From an uncultured Lachnospiraceae bacterium (lineage in GTDB: Bacteria > Bacillota_A > Clostridia > Lachnospirales > Lachnospiraceae): 13,833 nt of DNA. A program made the translations under genes and the position numbers. The notes below the pieces were generated by a model. That model saw only the letters and a program-made list of their open reading frames with translations, had not been told where the DNA came from and searched no databases. Shown here one piece after another: positions 1 to 6,876 of this stretch; within the stretch, counting starts at the first letter, position 1, and each line of letters begins with the position of its first letter. Where the stretch lies: positions 1 to 13,833 of the forward strand of contig CAMWWF010000037.1 of NCBI GenBank assembly GCA_947177885.1, read 5' to 3'.

Positions 1-1644
1 GAGGACATTGCCTGCATTGACGGTACGGATGGATTCGTGTGCGGAAAGATGAAATATGATGTGATCCTGGTGCCCGACTGCCTTCATCTCCGCTACAATA
101 CCTTCAGGAGATTATCCCGTTTCCTGGAAAATGGCGGGAAAGTCATTTTGTGCGGAACAAAACCAAAATATGCCGCATACACAGAGGACGCACAGTTAAA
201 GATTTTTACAGACAGATGCCAGTGGATCCCAGTGGAGAAGAGTGCGTTGCTACACGCGCTGGAGCCGTGGAGGGAGATTGATATAAAGGGGACGGACGGC
301 GGCAGGAAAGAGTTTTATCTGCATCAGTTCCGCAGGGAAGGGAAGGCCAGATGGCTTTTCCTTGCGCAGGCTTACAGGGGATTGCAGGCGAGACAGAAAG
401 GAGTCTGGGAGAGACGGCCGCTGCATGCGCCGGAACAGATTGTGATCCATATAAAAGGCTGCTGGTTGGTGGAGAAATACGATACTCTGACAGGGGAGAG
501 GGAAAAGCTTGATGCAGAATATCAGGATGGAAATACACTGCTACAGTATTCCCTGTATGGCGATGACAGCCTCCTTCTTCATCTGGAGCCTGTGAAAGCA
601 GTTCTGAAAGACCGGGATGCCGTAGAAAGTACCTGTATGTACGGTGTCCAAAACAGTGATCAGAAAGGGATAACGGATGCAGGAGCCGGACGGGAGTACA
701 GGATTGGCAGACCGACAGGATACAGGACAGACGAACCGAATGTTCTGCTGTTGGATAAATTTCAATATGCTTTGGAAGAAGAGGATTACTCTGAGGAGCG
801 TGAACTGCTGAAGGCTGACAATGTTTTAAGGGAACGACTGGGCTATCCCCTGCGGATGGAACAGGTAGAACAGCCTTATGTGAGAAAGAAATCTGACAAC
901 AGGGAACATCGGGTCAGACTGAGGACAACGATTCATTCCCGGATAGCAGCAGACGGCTGCTTTCTTGCCCTGGAGGAGCCGGAGTACTACCGGGGAACGC
1001 TGAATGGGGAGGAAATCCGCATGGAACCCGTGGGATATTATGTGGATCGGGCGCTCCGGACGGTTGCGTTGCCAGGATTGCAGGAGGGGGAAAATGAACT
1101 GGTTTTGTACCTGCAGTATGGAAATGCAAGTAACCTGGAATGGATGTATCTTCTTGGAGAGTTCGGGGTACGGCTATTGGGGAATTATAAAGAAATAGTA
1201 CAGAAGCCGGAACGTCTGTACTGGGGGGATTATACCAGGCAGGGATATCCGTTTTATACAGGGAATATGGTATATTCCTTTGAGATTTCCTGTGAGAAGG
1301 GGACAGACCTGAGTATACAGATACCTTACTATGCCGGGGCTGCGGTGAAGATATCCGTAGACGGGGAATCAGAGCAGATGGCGGCACTGCTCCCATATCA
1401 ATGCACTTTGAAAAAATTGAAAAAAGGGAGTCACAGGATAGCGGTCACCTGTCTGGGACACAGGTATAATGGGTTTGGTCAGTTACACATGATTGGGAAT
1501 GACCTGACCTGGATAGGCCCTGATTCCTGGAGGACAGAGAACGAATCATGGACAGAGGAATATCAGGTGAAGCCCATGGGAGTATTAAGCGCGCCTGCTA
1601 TCATGGAATTAAACTCGTCTGTTGTGGAAAGGCATGGCTATTGA
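1..1644 (+). CDS. Large glycoside-hydrolase-like protein, C-terminal part (5' end outside window)
   Basis: The frame is open from base 1, so the true start lies upstream and the GTG at 37 is not a credible start. The 547 codons present begin with a Rossmann-like segment (YDVILVPDCLHLRYNTFRRL, then a GGKVILCG turn) like the glutamine-amidotransferase-type domain that follows the TIM barrel in beta-galactosidase and GH106-like enzymes. All-beta segments follow. The last third carries LEWMYLLGEFGV, a QGYPFYTGN motif near codon 414 and a terminal WIGPDSWRTENESW motif. From memory this pattern recurs at the C-terminus of large cytoplasmic Firmicute rhamnosidase/galactosidase-like proteins. The catalytic barrel is not in the window, so the substrate cannot be named. 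Its TGA (1642-1644) abuts the esterase start, which indicates an operon and probably coupled translation. I am fairly sure of the glycosidase-like nature and unsure of the GH family. Confidence 0.6.
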   Translation, partial: EDIACIDGTDGFVCGKMKYDVILVPDCLHLRYNTFRRLSRFLENGGKVILCGTKPKYAAYTEDAQLKIFTDRCQWIPVEKSALLHALEPWREIDIKGTDGGRKEFYLHQFRREGKARWLFLAQAYRGLQARQKGVWERRPLHAPEQIVIHIKGCWLVEKYDTLTGEREKLDAEYQDGNTLLQYSLYGDDSLLLHLEPVKAVLKDRDAVESTCMYGVQNSDQKGITDAGAGREYRIGRPTGYRTDEPNVLLLDKFQYALEEEDYSEERELLKADNVLRERLGYPLRMEQVEQPYVRKKSDNREHRVRLRTTIHSRIAADGCFLALEEPEYYRGTLNGEEIRMEPVGYYVDRALRTVALPGLQEGENELVLYLQYGNASNLEWMYLLGEFGVRLLGNYKEIVQKPERLYWGDYTRQGYPFYTGNMVYSFEISCEKGTDLSIQIPYYAGAAVKISVDGESEQMAALLPYQCTLKKLKKGSHRIAVTCLGHRYNGFGQLHMIGNDLTWIGPDSWRTENESWTEEYQVKPMGVLSAPAIMELNSSVVERHGY

Positions 1645-1645
1645 T

Positions 1646-3133
1646 ATGGGAAAGATTGTGGAAATCCAATATGGTAAGATTGAAGGAATAGAGACGGACG
1701 GACTTATAAAGTACCTGGGAATCCCGTATGCTGTCCAGCCAACCGGAGAACTGCGCTGGAAGAGGGCAAGGGAGTGCGCAAAGTGGAATGGAGTGTTTCA
1801 GGCAAAAACGTATGGTTCTGCAGCGATACAGGAGAATCAGGGACAGAGGTGCGGGGCAGATGAATGTCTGACAATCAATGTGGTGCGTCCCCTGGAGGGA
1901 GACAATCTGCCGGTTTTTGTATGGATACATGGTGGCGGATATGTATGTGGAAGTGCCAGCGACAGGCTTTTTCACGGGGATTCTTTTGCCAGGGATGGAA
2001 TCATATATGTAAATTTTCAATATCGATTAAATGTATTGGGGTTTTATGATTTTTCTACCTATAGGGGATGTGAGCTGATTGAATCCAACCGGGGGCTGTC
2101 AGACATGGTTATGGCATTAAAGTGGGTTCATGAAAATATCAGGGCATTTGGCGGTAATCCTGATAAAGTGACCATAGCAGGGGAGTCGGCGGGCGCGGCT
2201 GCTGCGGTGGCGCTGATGGCTGTGCCGGCAGCGAAAGGATACTTTCAGCAGGTAATAGCAGAGAGTGCATTGTGCAATTGTGTTATGACACCAAAGACAT
2301 TGCGTAAGAATATGGATCTGTTCCTGGAGGGAATGGGATGGGACGAGGATAATTTATATGAGAAGCTGACTAAGGCAGACCCCTTTGATCTGATCAAAGG
2401 AGCCCAGTATCAGGGAAGACTCCATCAATACCGTAATCCGGGTATTTTCCAGCCGTGTCCGGTGGTGGATGATCTCCTTCCTGAGCGTCCGCTGGATGCT
2501 ATAAGGGATGGCTTTGCGAGTGGAATTAAGCTTCTTATTGGAACAAATTTGCATGAGGGGATTGAATTTGTGAAAGACAATAACACAGGATTCCCCAACA
2601 GTTGGGATATGATATATGAAATGTTTCAGAAAAATGGAAATCTTGACGGATATGAGGCTGTCAAAGAGTATTATGCCGACATCGAAAAGGTAGATAAGTT
2701 TGGCAACGCATTTGTCCATTTTGCTACAGATTATGCGTGGGAAATGCCATCAATAAAGGCTGCTCTGTACCAGAGCAAATATGCTGATACGTGGATGTAC
2801 CGGTTTGAGTATATAACCCAATATGCAAAGGACGTGGGGACATTTGCAGCCCATGCATACGAGCTTCCATGCGTATTTAAGGCTGTGGATCATGGATTTG
2901 GCAAAATGCTCTTTGACGGAGAGGAGGAGGACGATGTCAGGCGGATCTGTAAGGATATGCATGATTCCTGGGTATATTTTGCGAAGAACGGTACCCCGGA
3001 TCCAAAGAACTGGCCGCGATTTGAAGGAGAAGTTTCTCCGGTAAGGATATTTGACCATCATACAAGGACAGTAGTAATGGACCGGGCATCTCTGATGAGG
3101 GTATGGGGGGATATGAGATTTTATGAAGGTTAG
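1646..3133 (+). CDS. Type B carboxylesterase (alpha/beta hydrolase)
   Basis: A 495-aa serine esterase of the COesterase (PF00135) family, which hydrolyses carboxylic ester bonds. It shows the family order: N-terminal GIPYA, oxyanion-hole HGGGYVCG (His95 onward), nucleophile elbow GESAG with Ser181, acid Glu304 in GTNLHEG, and catalytic His403 in AAHAYELPCVF. The C-terminal NGTPDPKNWPRF motif is also typical, and the length is normal for the family. There is no signal peptide, so it is probably cytoplasmic. I chose ATG 1646 because MGKIVEIQYGKIEG matches usual family starts. A GGAAAGG lies 13 bases upstream, which is rather far. ATG 1634 (11-base overlap with the upstream gene) and TTG 1622 are alternatives. 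One base separates it from the upstream glycosidase, so it may remove acyl groups from the sugars that enzyme handles (inference). Para-nitrobenzyl esterase is a common product name for this family. Confidence 0.93.
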   Translation: MGKIVEIQYGKIEGIETDGLIKYLGIPYAVQPTGELRWKRARECAKWNGVFQAKTYGSAAIQENQGQRCGADECLTINVVRPLEGDNLPVFVWIHGGGYVCGSASDRLFHGDSFARDGIIYVNFQYRLNVLGFYDFSTYRGCELIESNRGLSDMVMALKWVHENIRAFGGNPDKVTIAGESAGAAAAVALMAVPAAKGYFQQVIAESALCNCVMTPKTLRKNMDLFLEGMGWDEDNLYEKLTKADPFDLIKGAQYQGRLHQYRNPGIFQPCPVVDDLLPERPLDAIRDGFASGIKLLIGTNLHEGIEFVKDNNTGFPNSWDMIYEMFQKNGNLDGYEAVKEYYADIEKVDKFGNAFVHFATDYAWEMPSIKAALYQSKYADTWMYRFEYITQYAKDVGTFAAHAYELPCVFKAVDHGFGKMLFDGEEEDDVRRICKDMHDSWVYFAKNGTPDPKNWPRFEGEVSPVRIFDHHTRTVVMDRASLMRVWGDMRFYEG

Positions 3134-3159
3134 GTGGCGCCTGCCGGGCAGCAGGCACC
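3133..3159. repeat. GC-rich inverted repeat after the esterase
   Basis: GCCTGC (3139-3144) pairs with GCAGGC (3151-3156) across a six-base loop, and GGT (3133-3135) can pair with ACC (3157-3159) across a three-base bulge. It sits directly on the esterase stop codon, between the convergent esterase and HxlR genes. There is no T-run on either strand, so it is at best a weak terminator or an mRNA 3'-end stabilising hairpin. Confidence 0.35.
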
Positions 3160-3184
3160 AGATAGATTTCCGTTGATCGGGAAC

Positions 3185-3598
3185 TTATGACAGCCTGTTT
3201 TTATCTCCCCATTCACACATCCCATCCAATATGGGAATGAGTGATTTTCCACGTTCCGTCAGGCTATATTCTGCCTTTGGATGAATCTGGGGATATTCTT
3301 TTCTGTGTACCAACTGGTCAGCTTCCAATTTTTTCAGGGTAGAACTCAGTGTTTTATAAGAAATCTCACCGATATATTTTTTCATTTCATTAAAGCGGAC
3401 GATACCAAATTCCATTAGGGTATAACTGTATTTTAGGAGAGCAGGGATTCGAGAGAGTCCCTGTTTTTTCGTTTCCGGACTGATACGGCCACGACAATCA
3501 CAGGCTATGGAATCACGGGTCAGTGATACACATTTCCCGCGAATGTCGACGATTGCGAACGCCATAAAAAGAATCAATGATGCGGGAATATGATACAT
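3185..3598 (-). CDS. HxlR-family regulator, probably truncated at its 5' end
   Basis: The last ~80 of 137 codons match the winged-helix HxlR family (PF01638): FGIVRFNEMKKYIG, ISYKTLSSTLKKLEADQLVHRKEYP, then AEYSLTERGKSLIPILDGMCEWGD. These segments contain the recognition helix, the wing and the C-terminal dimerisation helix. The first ~60 residues do not fit. The usual CP...GGKW.I.IL segment is missing and is replaced by an unrelated stretch containing MAFAIVDIRGKC. Similarity begins around KYSYTLMEFG, immediately beside a plus-strand terminator (3442-3469) whose stem is read here as QGLSRIP. I read this as a regulator that lost its 5' end by recombination and now continues into foreign DNA. 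A divergent but working N-terminus is the alternative. ATG 3598 has AAGG directly against it and no well-spaced ribosome binding site, and the frame stays open further upstream. It converges on the esterase, with 51 bases between the two stops. Confidence 0.6.
   Translation of the reverse strand: MYHIPASLILFMAFAIVDIRGKCVSLTRDSIACDCRGRISPETKKQGLSRIPALLKYSYTLMEFGIVRFNEMKKYIGEISYKTLSSTLKKLEADQLVHRKEYPQIHPKAEYSLTERGKSLIPILDGMCEWGDKNRLS
3442..3469 (+). terminator. Intrinsic terminator inside (antisense to) the HxlR frame
   Basis: A nine-pair stem, CAGGGATTC (3442-3450) with GAGTCCCTG (3455-3463), has one T-G wobble and is closed by a GAGA tetraloop of the GNRA type. It is followed directly by six Ts (3464-3469). 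This is a textbook rho-independent terminator for plus-strand transcription, and the minus strand has no T-run after it. The nearest plus-strand gene upstream is the esterase, ending 309 bases earlier. Confidence 0.7.
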
Positions 3599-3639
3599 TT
3601 CCTTAATTTTACACGCAACTACCGTTCCTATGCTCTTTG

Positions 3640-3996
3640 CTATGAATATAATGTTTTCATACAGTGCCCCTCTATATTGTCTGCAAACGGAGCCGGCGTA
3701 TTGATATAGATGGTGTAATACCCGTCATCCGTTTTATTTACGTAGCAGCTCCCGTCATCAAACATATAGTATTTCGACATACGATCCTCTATTTCAGTTT
3801 CCTGCATTTCTGTTGAAAATATTATGGAGGACAGACAGTCAACGTGATTTCCGGTTCCCGATGTATTCCCGGTTTCCGAATAGACACTTATGATCTCAAT
3901 ATCGGAAATCTCACTCTCCAGATTCATCTGCAAGGCATTTGTCTGTTCTTTAGCATCGGGGCTGCGGTTTTCTTCTGTCACCGGGATGACATTCAT
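3640..3996 (-). CDS. Small acidic protein of unknown function
   Basis: I do not recognise a family. The 118-aa protein is acidic and Ser/Thr/Asn-rich, with segments such as ISDIEIISVYSETGNTSG, MSKYYMFDDGSCYVNKTDDG and INTPAPFADNIEGHC. It resembles the C-terminal part of small extracytoplasmic Firmicute proteins, but no signal peptide or lipobox is visible. ATG 3996 is chosen because AGGGGA lies about nine bases upstream. TTG 4047 and an ATG at codon 10 of the longer frame have no ribosome binding site. It is transcribed divergently from the caspase-like gene, with 183 bases between the two starts, and lies upstream of the HxlR frame on the same strand. The missing signal peptide may mean that its 5' end is lost, so it could be a remnant. 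Confidence 0.45.
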   Translation of the reverse strand: MNVIPVTEENRSPDAKEQTNALQMNLESEISDIEIISVYSETGNTSGTGNHVDCLSSIIFSTEMQETEIEDRMSKYYMFDDGSCYVNKTDDGYYTIYINTPAPFADNIEGHCMKTLYS

Positions 3997-4098
3997 GTGT
4001 GTGATTCCCCTGCTGTTCATTGTAGCGGCGGGCAGTTGTGATGTCAATCATGCTGAATTCATTGTCAGACTTTTATATGATTTCACCGCCCTCAATGA

Positions 4099-4140
4099 TT
4101 GATAAAAATTCAGACATATGATAGATTATAATTGTATAAA
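4099..4140 (+). promoter_or_regulatory. Possible promoter of the caspase-like gene
   Basis: This AT-rich stretch between divergent genes holds a perfect -10 box TATAAT (4127-4132) and a second TATAAA (4135-4140). The best -35-like box, TTGATA (4099-4104), is 22 bases away, which is too far for sigma-A. The promoter is therefore either weak or activator-dependent, or this reading is wrong. Confidence 0.3.
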
Positions 4141-4179
4141 AGCGCATTGGGAGCAATCGGTGCCGGATGAAGGAGAAAG

Positions 4180-5604
4180 ATGGAGAAGAGAGTAGCGTTA
4201 TGCATCGGAAACAATGATTATGAATATCTGCCACAGCTGTTATGTGCCGAAAACGATGCAAAAAAGATGGGCGAGACCTTGTGCAGACTCGAATATGAAA
4301 CTACGGTAAAAACAAATTTAAGCAGAGCAGAGATGGGAAACATAATATTTGAGTTTGCCGACAGATTGAGAGATTATGATTCCGGTTTGTTTTTTTATGC
4401 CGGTCACGGATTTGAAGTGGCCTCAGAGAATCTTCTGGTACCGGTAGATTTGAATGTACCGATCATGTCCACTGATAAAGAGATCATTTACAATTCCTTT
4501 CGTTTACAGGATCTGCTGGATATGTTCGAGGCCAGTCAGGATAAGGTAAAGGTGTTGGTAATTGATGCATGCAGAAAGGTTGCAAATGTCAGGGGCGTGG
4601 ATCGCGGATTCGCGGCAATGAGTGCACCTCAGGGGACTGTGATCGCTTTTTCCACATCACCGGGAAAAAGCGCTTTGGAAGATGCTTCGCTGCAACACGG
4701 GATGTATACGAAATGTCTGCTGAAATATATGGAAGAAGGGCGAATGCCGATAGAAAGTGTGTTCAAGAAGGTGCGGGAAGAGTTACACCGAATGACAAAC
4801 GGTAGACAGCTTCCCTGGGAGCATACATCATTGATTGGGAACTATTACTTCAATCGCACAGATCCTGAGGAAGCTGTCAATGAATATATTGATTCGGTAG
4901 AGATTTCCTATAAGGAAAAAGAGCGGGAAATGCTTTACGAACCCGGGCATATGAAGATAACGACAGAATGGAAATATCCCCTTATTCAATTAAAGGAAAA
5001 GCTGGGACATAAGAAGGCTGCTTCCATAGACCATATCAACGATGCAATCGCACAATTGTATGAAAAGACAGGAGAAGAATGGGAAGAGTGGTATATAAAT
5101 ATTGAGAAGATATCTGAGGAGGCATGCATATATGACGGTGAGCGTGTTCCATATAGTGATGGCCTGACGTTCGAAGTGTTATTGAACCAGGCAGGGATTT
5201 TATGTGTCCGGTTTGAGCGTTACATCTATATGGGTGGACCACACGGAACACCGGAATGGATCATTAAGGTTTTTGACTTAAATTCCGGCAGAGAACTGCG
5301 GCTAAAGGATCTCATTCCCCAAAAGGACGAGGAAATCCTGCAGCAGATCCGTGTGCGATTTGCGGAAGAGAAAGAGATGCATCAGGTCAAACGTCCTGTC
5401 ATTTATTCCGATTTTGAACTGAACAGCTATAGGACGCCAGATGATTATAAATGGTATATTGACGAGGACGGTATACATATCTACTTTGATGTATATGAAG
5501 CGGGTCCATATTCCGAAGGATTCATAAACTTTTTGCTGACAGATCAGGTGTATCTCGAGAGAGAAGGAGAATATAGGAAAATCCCTATAGAGAGAAAAGA
5601 GTGA
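4180..5604 (+). CDS. Caspase-like (C14) protease fused to an RsiV/PdaC-type DUF4163-DUF3298 domain
   Basis: A 474-aa protein. Residues 1-225 form a caspase/metacaspase p20-like domain: RVALCIGNNDYEYLPQL at the N-terminus, the first beta strand and DAKKM helix, catalytic His76 in FFYAGHGFE, LLVPVD, and catalytic Cys131 in VLVIDACRK, followed by GTVIAFSTSPGKSALED. Both dyad residues are intact. Residues ~258-300 (WKYPLIQLKEKL, HINDAIAQLYEK) and ~330-460 (FERYIYMGGPHGTPEWIIKVFDLNSG, LKDLI, IDEDGIHIYFDVYEAGPYSEGF) match DUF4163 and DUF3298. Those domains are known from the lysozyme-binding anti-sigma factor RsiV and the deacetylase PdaC, which are extracellular. Here no signal peptide or membrane helix is present, so the whole protein should be cytoplasmic. 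AGGAG (4171-4175) lies four bases before ATG 4180. The caspase assignment is firm and the RsiV-like assignment is good. The role is unknown, and a regulated protease in stress or phage defence is inference. Confidence 0.9.
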   Translation: MEKRVALCIGNNDYEYLPQLLCAENDAKKMGETLCRLEYETTVKTNLSRAEMGNIIFEFADRLRDYDSGLFFYAGHGFEVASENLLVPVDLNVPIMSTDKEIIYNSFRLQDLLDMFEASQDKVKVLVIDACRKVANVRGVDRGFAAMSAPQGTVIAFSTSPGKSALEDASLQHGMYTKCLLKYMEEGRMPIESVFKKVREELHRMTNGRQLPWEHTSLIGNYYFNRTDPEEAVNEYIDSVEISYKEKEREMLYEPGHMKITTEWKYPLIQLKEKLGHKKAASIDHINDAIAQLYEKTGEEWEEWYINIEKISEEACIYDGERVPYSDGLTFEVLLNQAGILCVRFERYIYMGGPHGTPEWIIKVFDLNSGRELRLKDLIPQKDEEILQQIRVRFAEEKEMHQVKRPVIYSDFELNSYRTPDDYKWYIDEDGIHIYFDVYEAGPYSEGFINFLLTDQVYLEREGEYRKIPIERKE

Positions 5605-5667
5605 GATAGAGTATGATCCGTGATGATATAAGAGTTTACCCTGCATATTATGAAAGGGCGAATAAAT

Positions 5668-6689
5668 ATGGGTGAAAAAATAAATATGGACAACGGCTGG
5701 AAATTCCTTTGGGGAGACCTGCCGCCGAAAAGCAGTGCGGACGGCTGGGGCGGCGCAAAAGCGAGGGCGTTCAGCTTCGGCGCGGTGTCCGAGACCTTTG
5801 ATGACAGCCGCTATTTCGCGGGAGGTTCTTTGGAAGGCGGCATAGTGTGGTATAGAAAACGCTTTGCCGTTCCGAAGGATTAGGAGGAAAAGCGGATATA
5901 TATACATTTTGACGGAGTATACCGCGACAGCACCGTATATCTAAATGAATATTACGTGGGAAGGTATGAAAACGGCTATTGTGGATTTTGCTATGACATT
6001 ACTGATTTTGTGAATATGGGCGGTGAAAATCTGCTTGCGGTCCATGTTGATGCAACAGGACGGGATGGCTGGTGGTATGAAGGCGGCGGTATTTATCGTC
6101 ATGTATGGCTTGAAGTAAAAGAGGATATATCCGCAGTCTGAAAACGAATATTTATGCGGACGGAAATCTGACGGATACTGTTACAACAGACTTTGGAATA
6201 TGTGATATCCGTTTTGATGCGGACAAAGGTTTTTTCTTAAACGGAAGAAAGGTGAGGATAAAAGGTCTGTGCTGTCATCACGACCACGCGGGCATAGGGA
6301 TCGCTGCAAATGACAGCGTGCAGGAATACAGGATGGCACAAATGAAGAGTATGGGAGCAAACGCGTACAGAAGCGCCCATCATATGCCCACTGATGAATT
6401 ACTGGATATATGTGACAGGATGGGGATGCTTGTGTTAGATGAGACGCGGAGAATGTCAAGCGCGCCACAGGATCTGGAATGTCTCGAAAAGATGGTGAAG
6501 CACGCGAGAAATTTCCTGGGAACAGGCAACGGCAATCCGGGCAGTCATGAAAGCGATAAGATTCCCGTAAGACGTGCGTTTAACGGTCTGTGTCAGCTGC
6601 TGGTAAGGGCGGACCGCGCAGGAATTATGAAAATAACAGCGGGATCAGACGAACTGATGCAGGGGATCTGTGAGATCAGGGTTTCGTAA
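5668..6689 (+). pseudogene. GH2 beta-galactosidase-type gene, broken by a stop codon and two internal deletions
   Basis: The conserved GH2 order is readable but interrupted. From ATG 5668 (AAAGGG nine bases upstream) come MDNGWKFLWGD and GGIVWYRKRFAVPKD. An in-frame TAG follows at 5881-5883, where the family has Trp (TGG to TAG). The same frame continues with RIYIHFDGVYRDSTVYLNEY and DATGRDGWWYEGGGIYRHVW to a TGA at 6141. The frame then shifts: LKTNIYADGNLTDTV, DIRFDADKGFFLNGRKVRIK, HHDHAG and ELLDICDRMGMLVLDE lie in another frame from 6138. About 100 residues of the Ig-like domain are missing at that junction. After KMVKHARN the sequence jumps to a C-terminal FLGTGNGNPGSHESDKIPVR segment. 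This removes most of the TIM barrel, including the acid/base and nucleophile glutamates. About 340 codons remain where intact relatives are probably 800 or more. It cannot be a working glycosidase. It starts 63 bases after the caspase gene. Confidence 0.9.
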
Positions 6690-6723
6690 AAACAGAATGG
6701 AAAGAGCGGAGTTCAGAAGAAGG

Positions 6724-6753
6724 TTGACAAGAGAGCGGTGAGAATTTTATAAT
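6724..6753 (+). promoter_or_regulatory. Consensus sigma-A promoter of the chemoreceptor gene
   Basis: A perfect TTGACA (6724-6729) and a perfect TATAAT (6748-6753) are separated by 18 bases. A transcript should start near 6760, giving a leader of about 117 bases before the chemoreceptor ATG. It lies just after the GH2 pseudogene and is the strongest promoter-like sequence I found in the window. Confidence 0.8.
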
Positions 6754-6760
6754 GAATTCA

Positions 6761-6841
6761 GGATCGCGGGATTCGCGGAGCGGTCCCTGTGATCCTGAAA
6801 GATATCGGCGAAAACAGTAAGGTATTTTACGCGCGATATCT
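6761..6841 (+). promoter_or_regulatory. Structured 5' leader with two hairpins
   Basis: Hairpin 1: GGATCGCGGG (6761-6770) pairs with CCTGTGATCC (6786-6795), including two G-U pairs. An inner CGC/GCG pairing (6774-6776 with 6780-6782) makes it almost continuous. It begins within a base or two of the predicted transcript start. Hairpin 2: AGATATCG (6800-6807) pairs perfectly with CGATATCT (6834-6841), and GCG (6808-6810) can add three pairs across a one-base bulge. Neither is followed by a T-run, so neither is a terminator. I see no match to the c-di-GMP or other common riboswitch cores. An mRNA-stabilising 5' hairpin or a translational control element is possible. Confidence 0.5.
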
Positions 6842-6876
6842 GATATTTCACATATGTCAGCAGGGGGAACAATGAA

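Noticed and set aside
914..1396. 160-codon minus-strand frame opposite the first gene
   Set aside because: Pro/Ser-rich and unlike any protein family; the plus-strand frame is the coherent one.
3599..3718. Upstream extension of the HxlR frame reading YRGALYENI, reminiscent of DUF4143 ATPases
   Set aside because: The match is short, lacks a start codon, and lies out of frame over the end of the small acidic gene. It is probably chance.
3890..4102. Plus-strand 70-codon frame with a lipobox-like end (LLFIVAAGSC)
   Set aside because: The hydrophobic stretch sits mid-frame, there is no ribosome binding site, and it overlaps the better-supported minus-strand small protein. It could only be rescued by expression data.
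5881..5883. Amber codon as programmed read-through or pyrrolysine
   Set aside because: The gene also has a frameshift and two large deletions, so a plain nonsense mutation of a Trp codon is the simpler reading. No pyrrolysine machinery is visible.
6761..6870. c-di-GMP riboswitch upstream of the chemoreceptor
   Set aside because: I looked for the conserved GEMM core and its tetraloop-receptor arrangement and did not see them. Only two simple hairpins are present.
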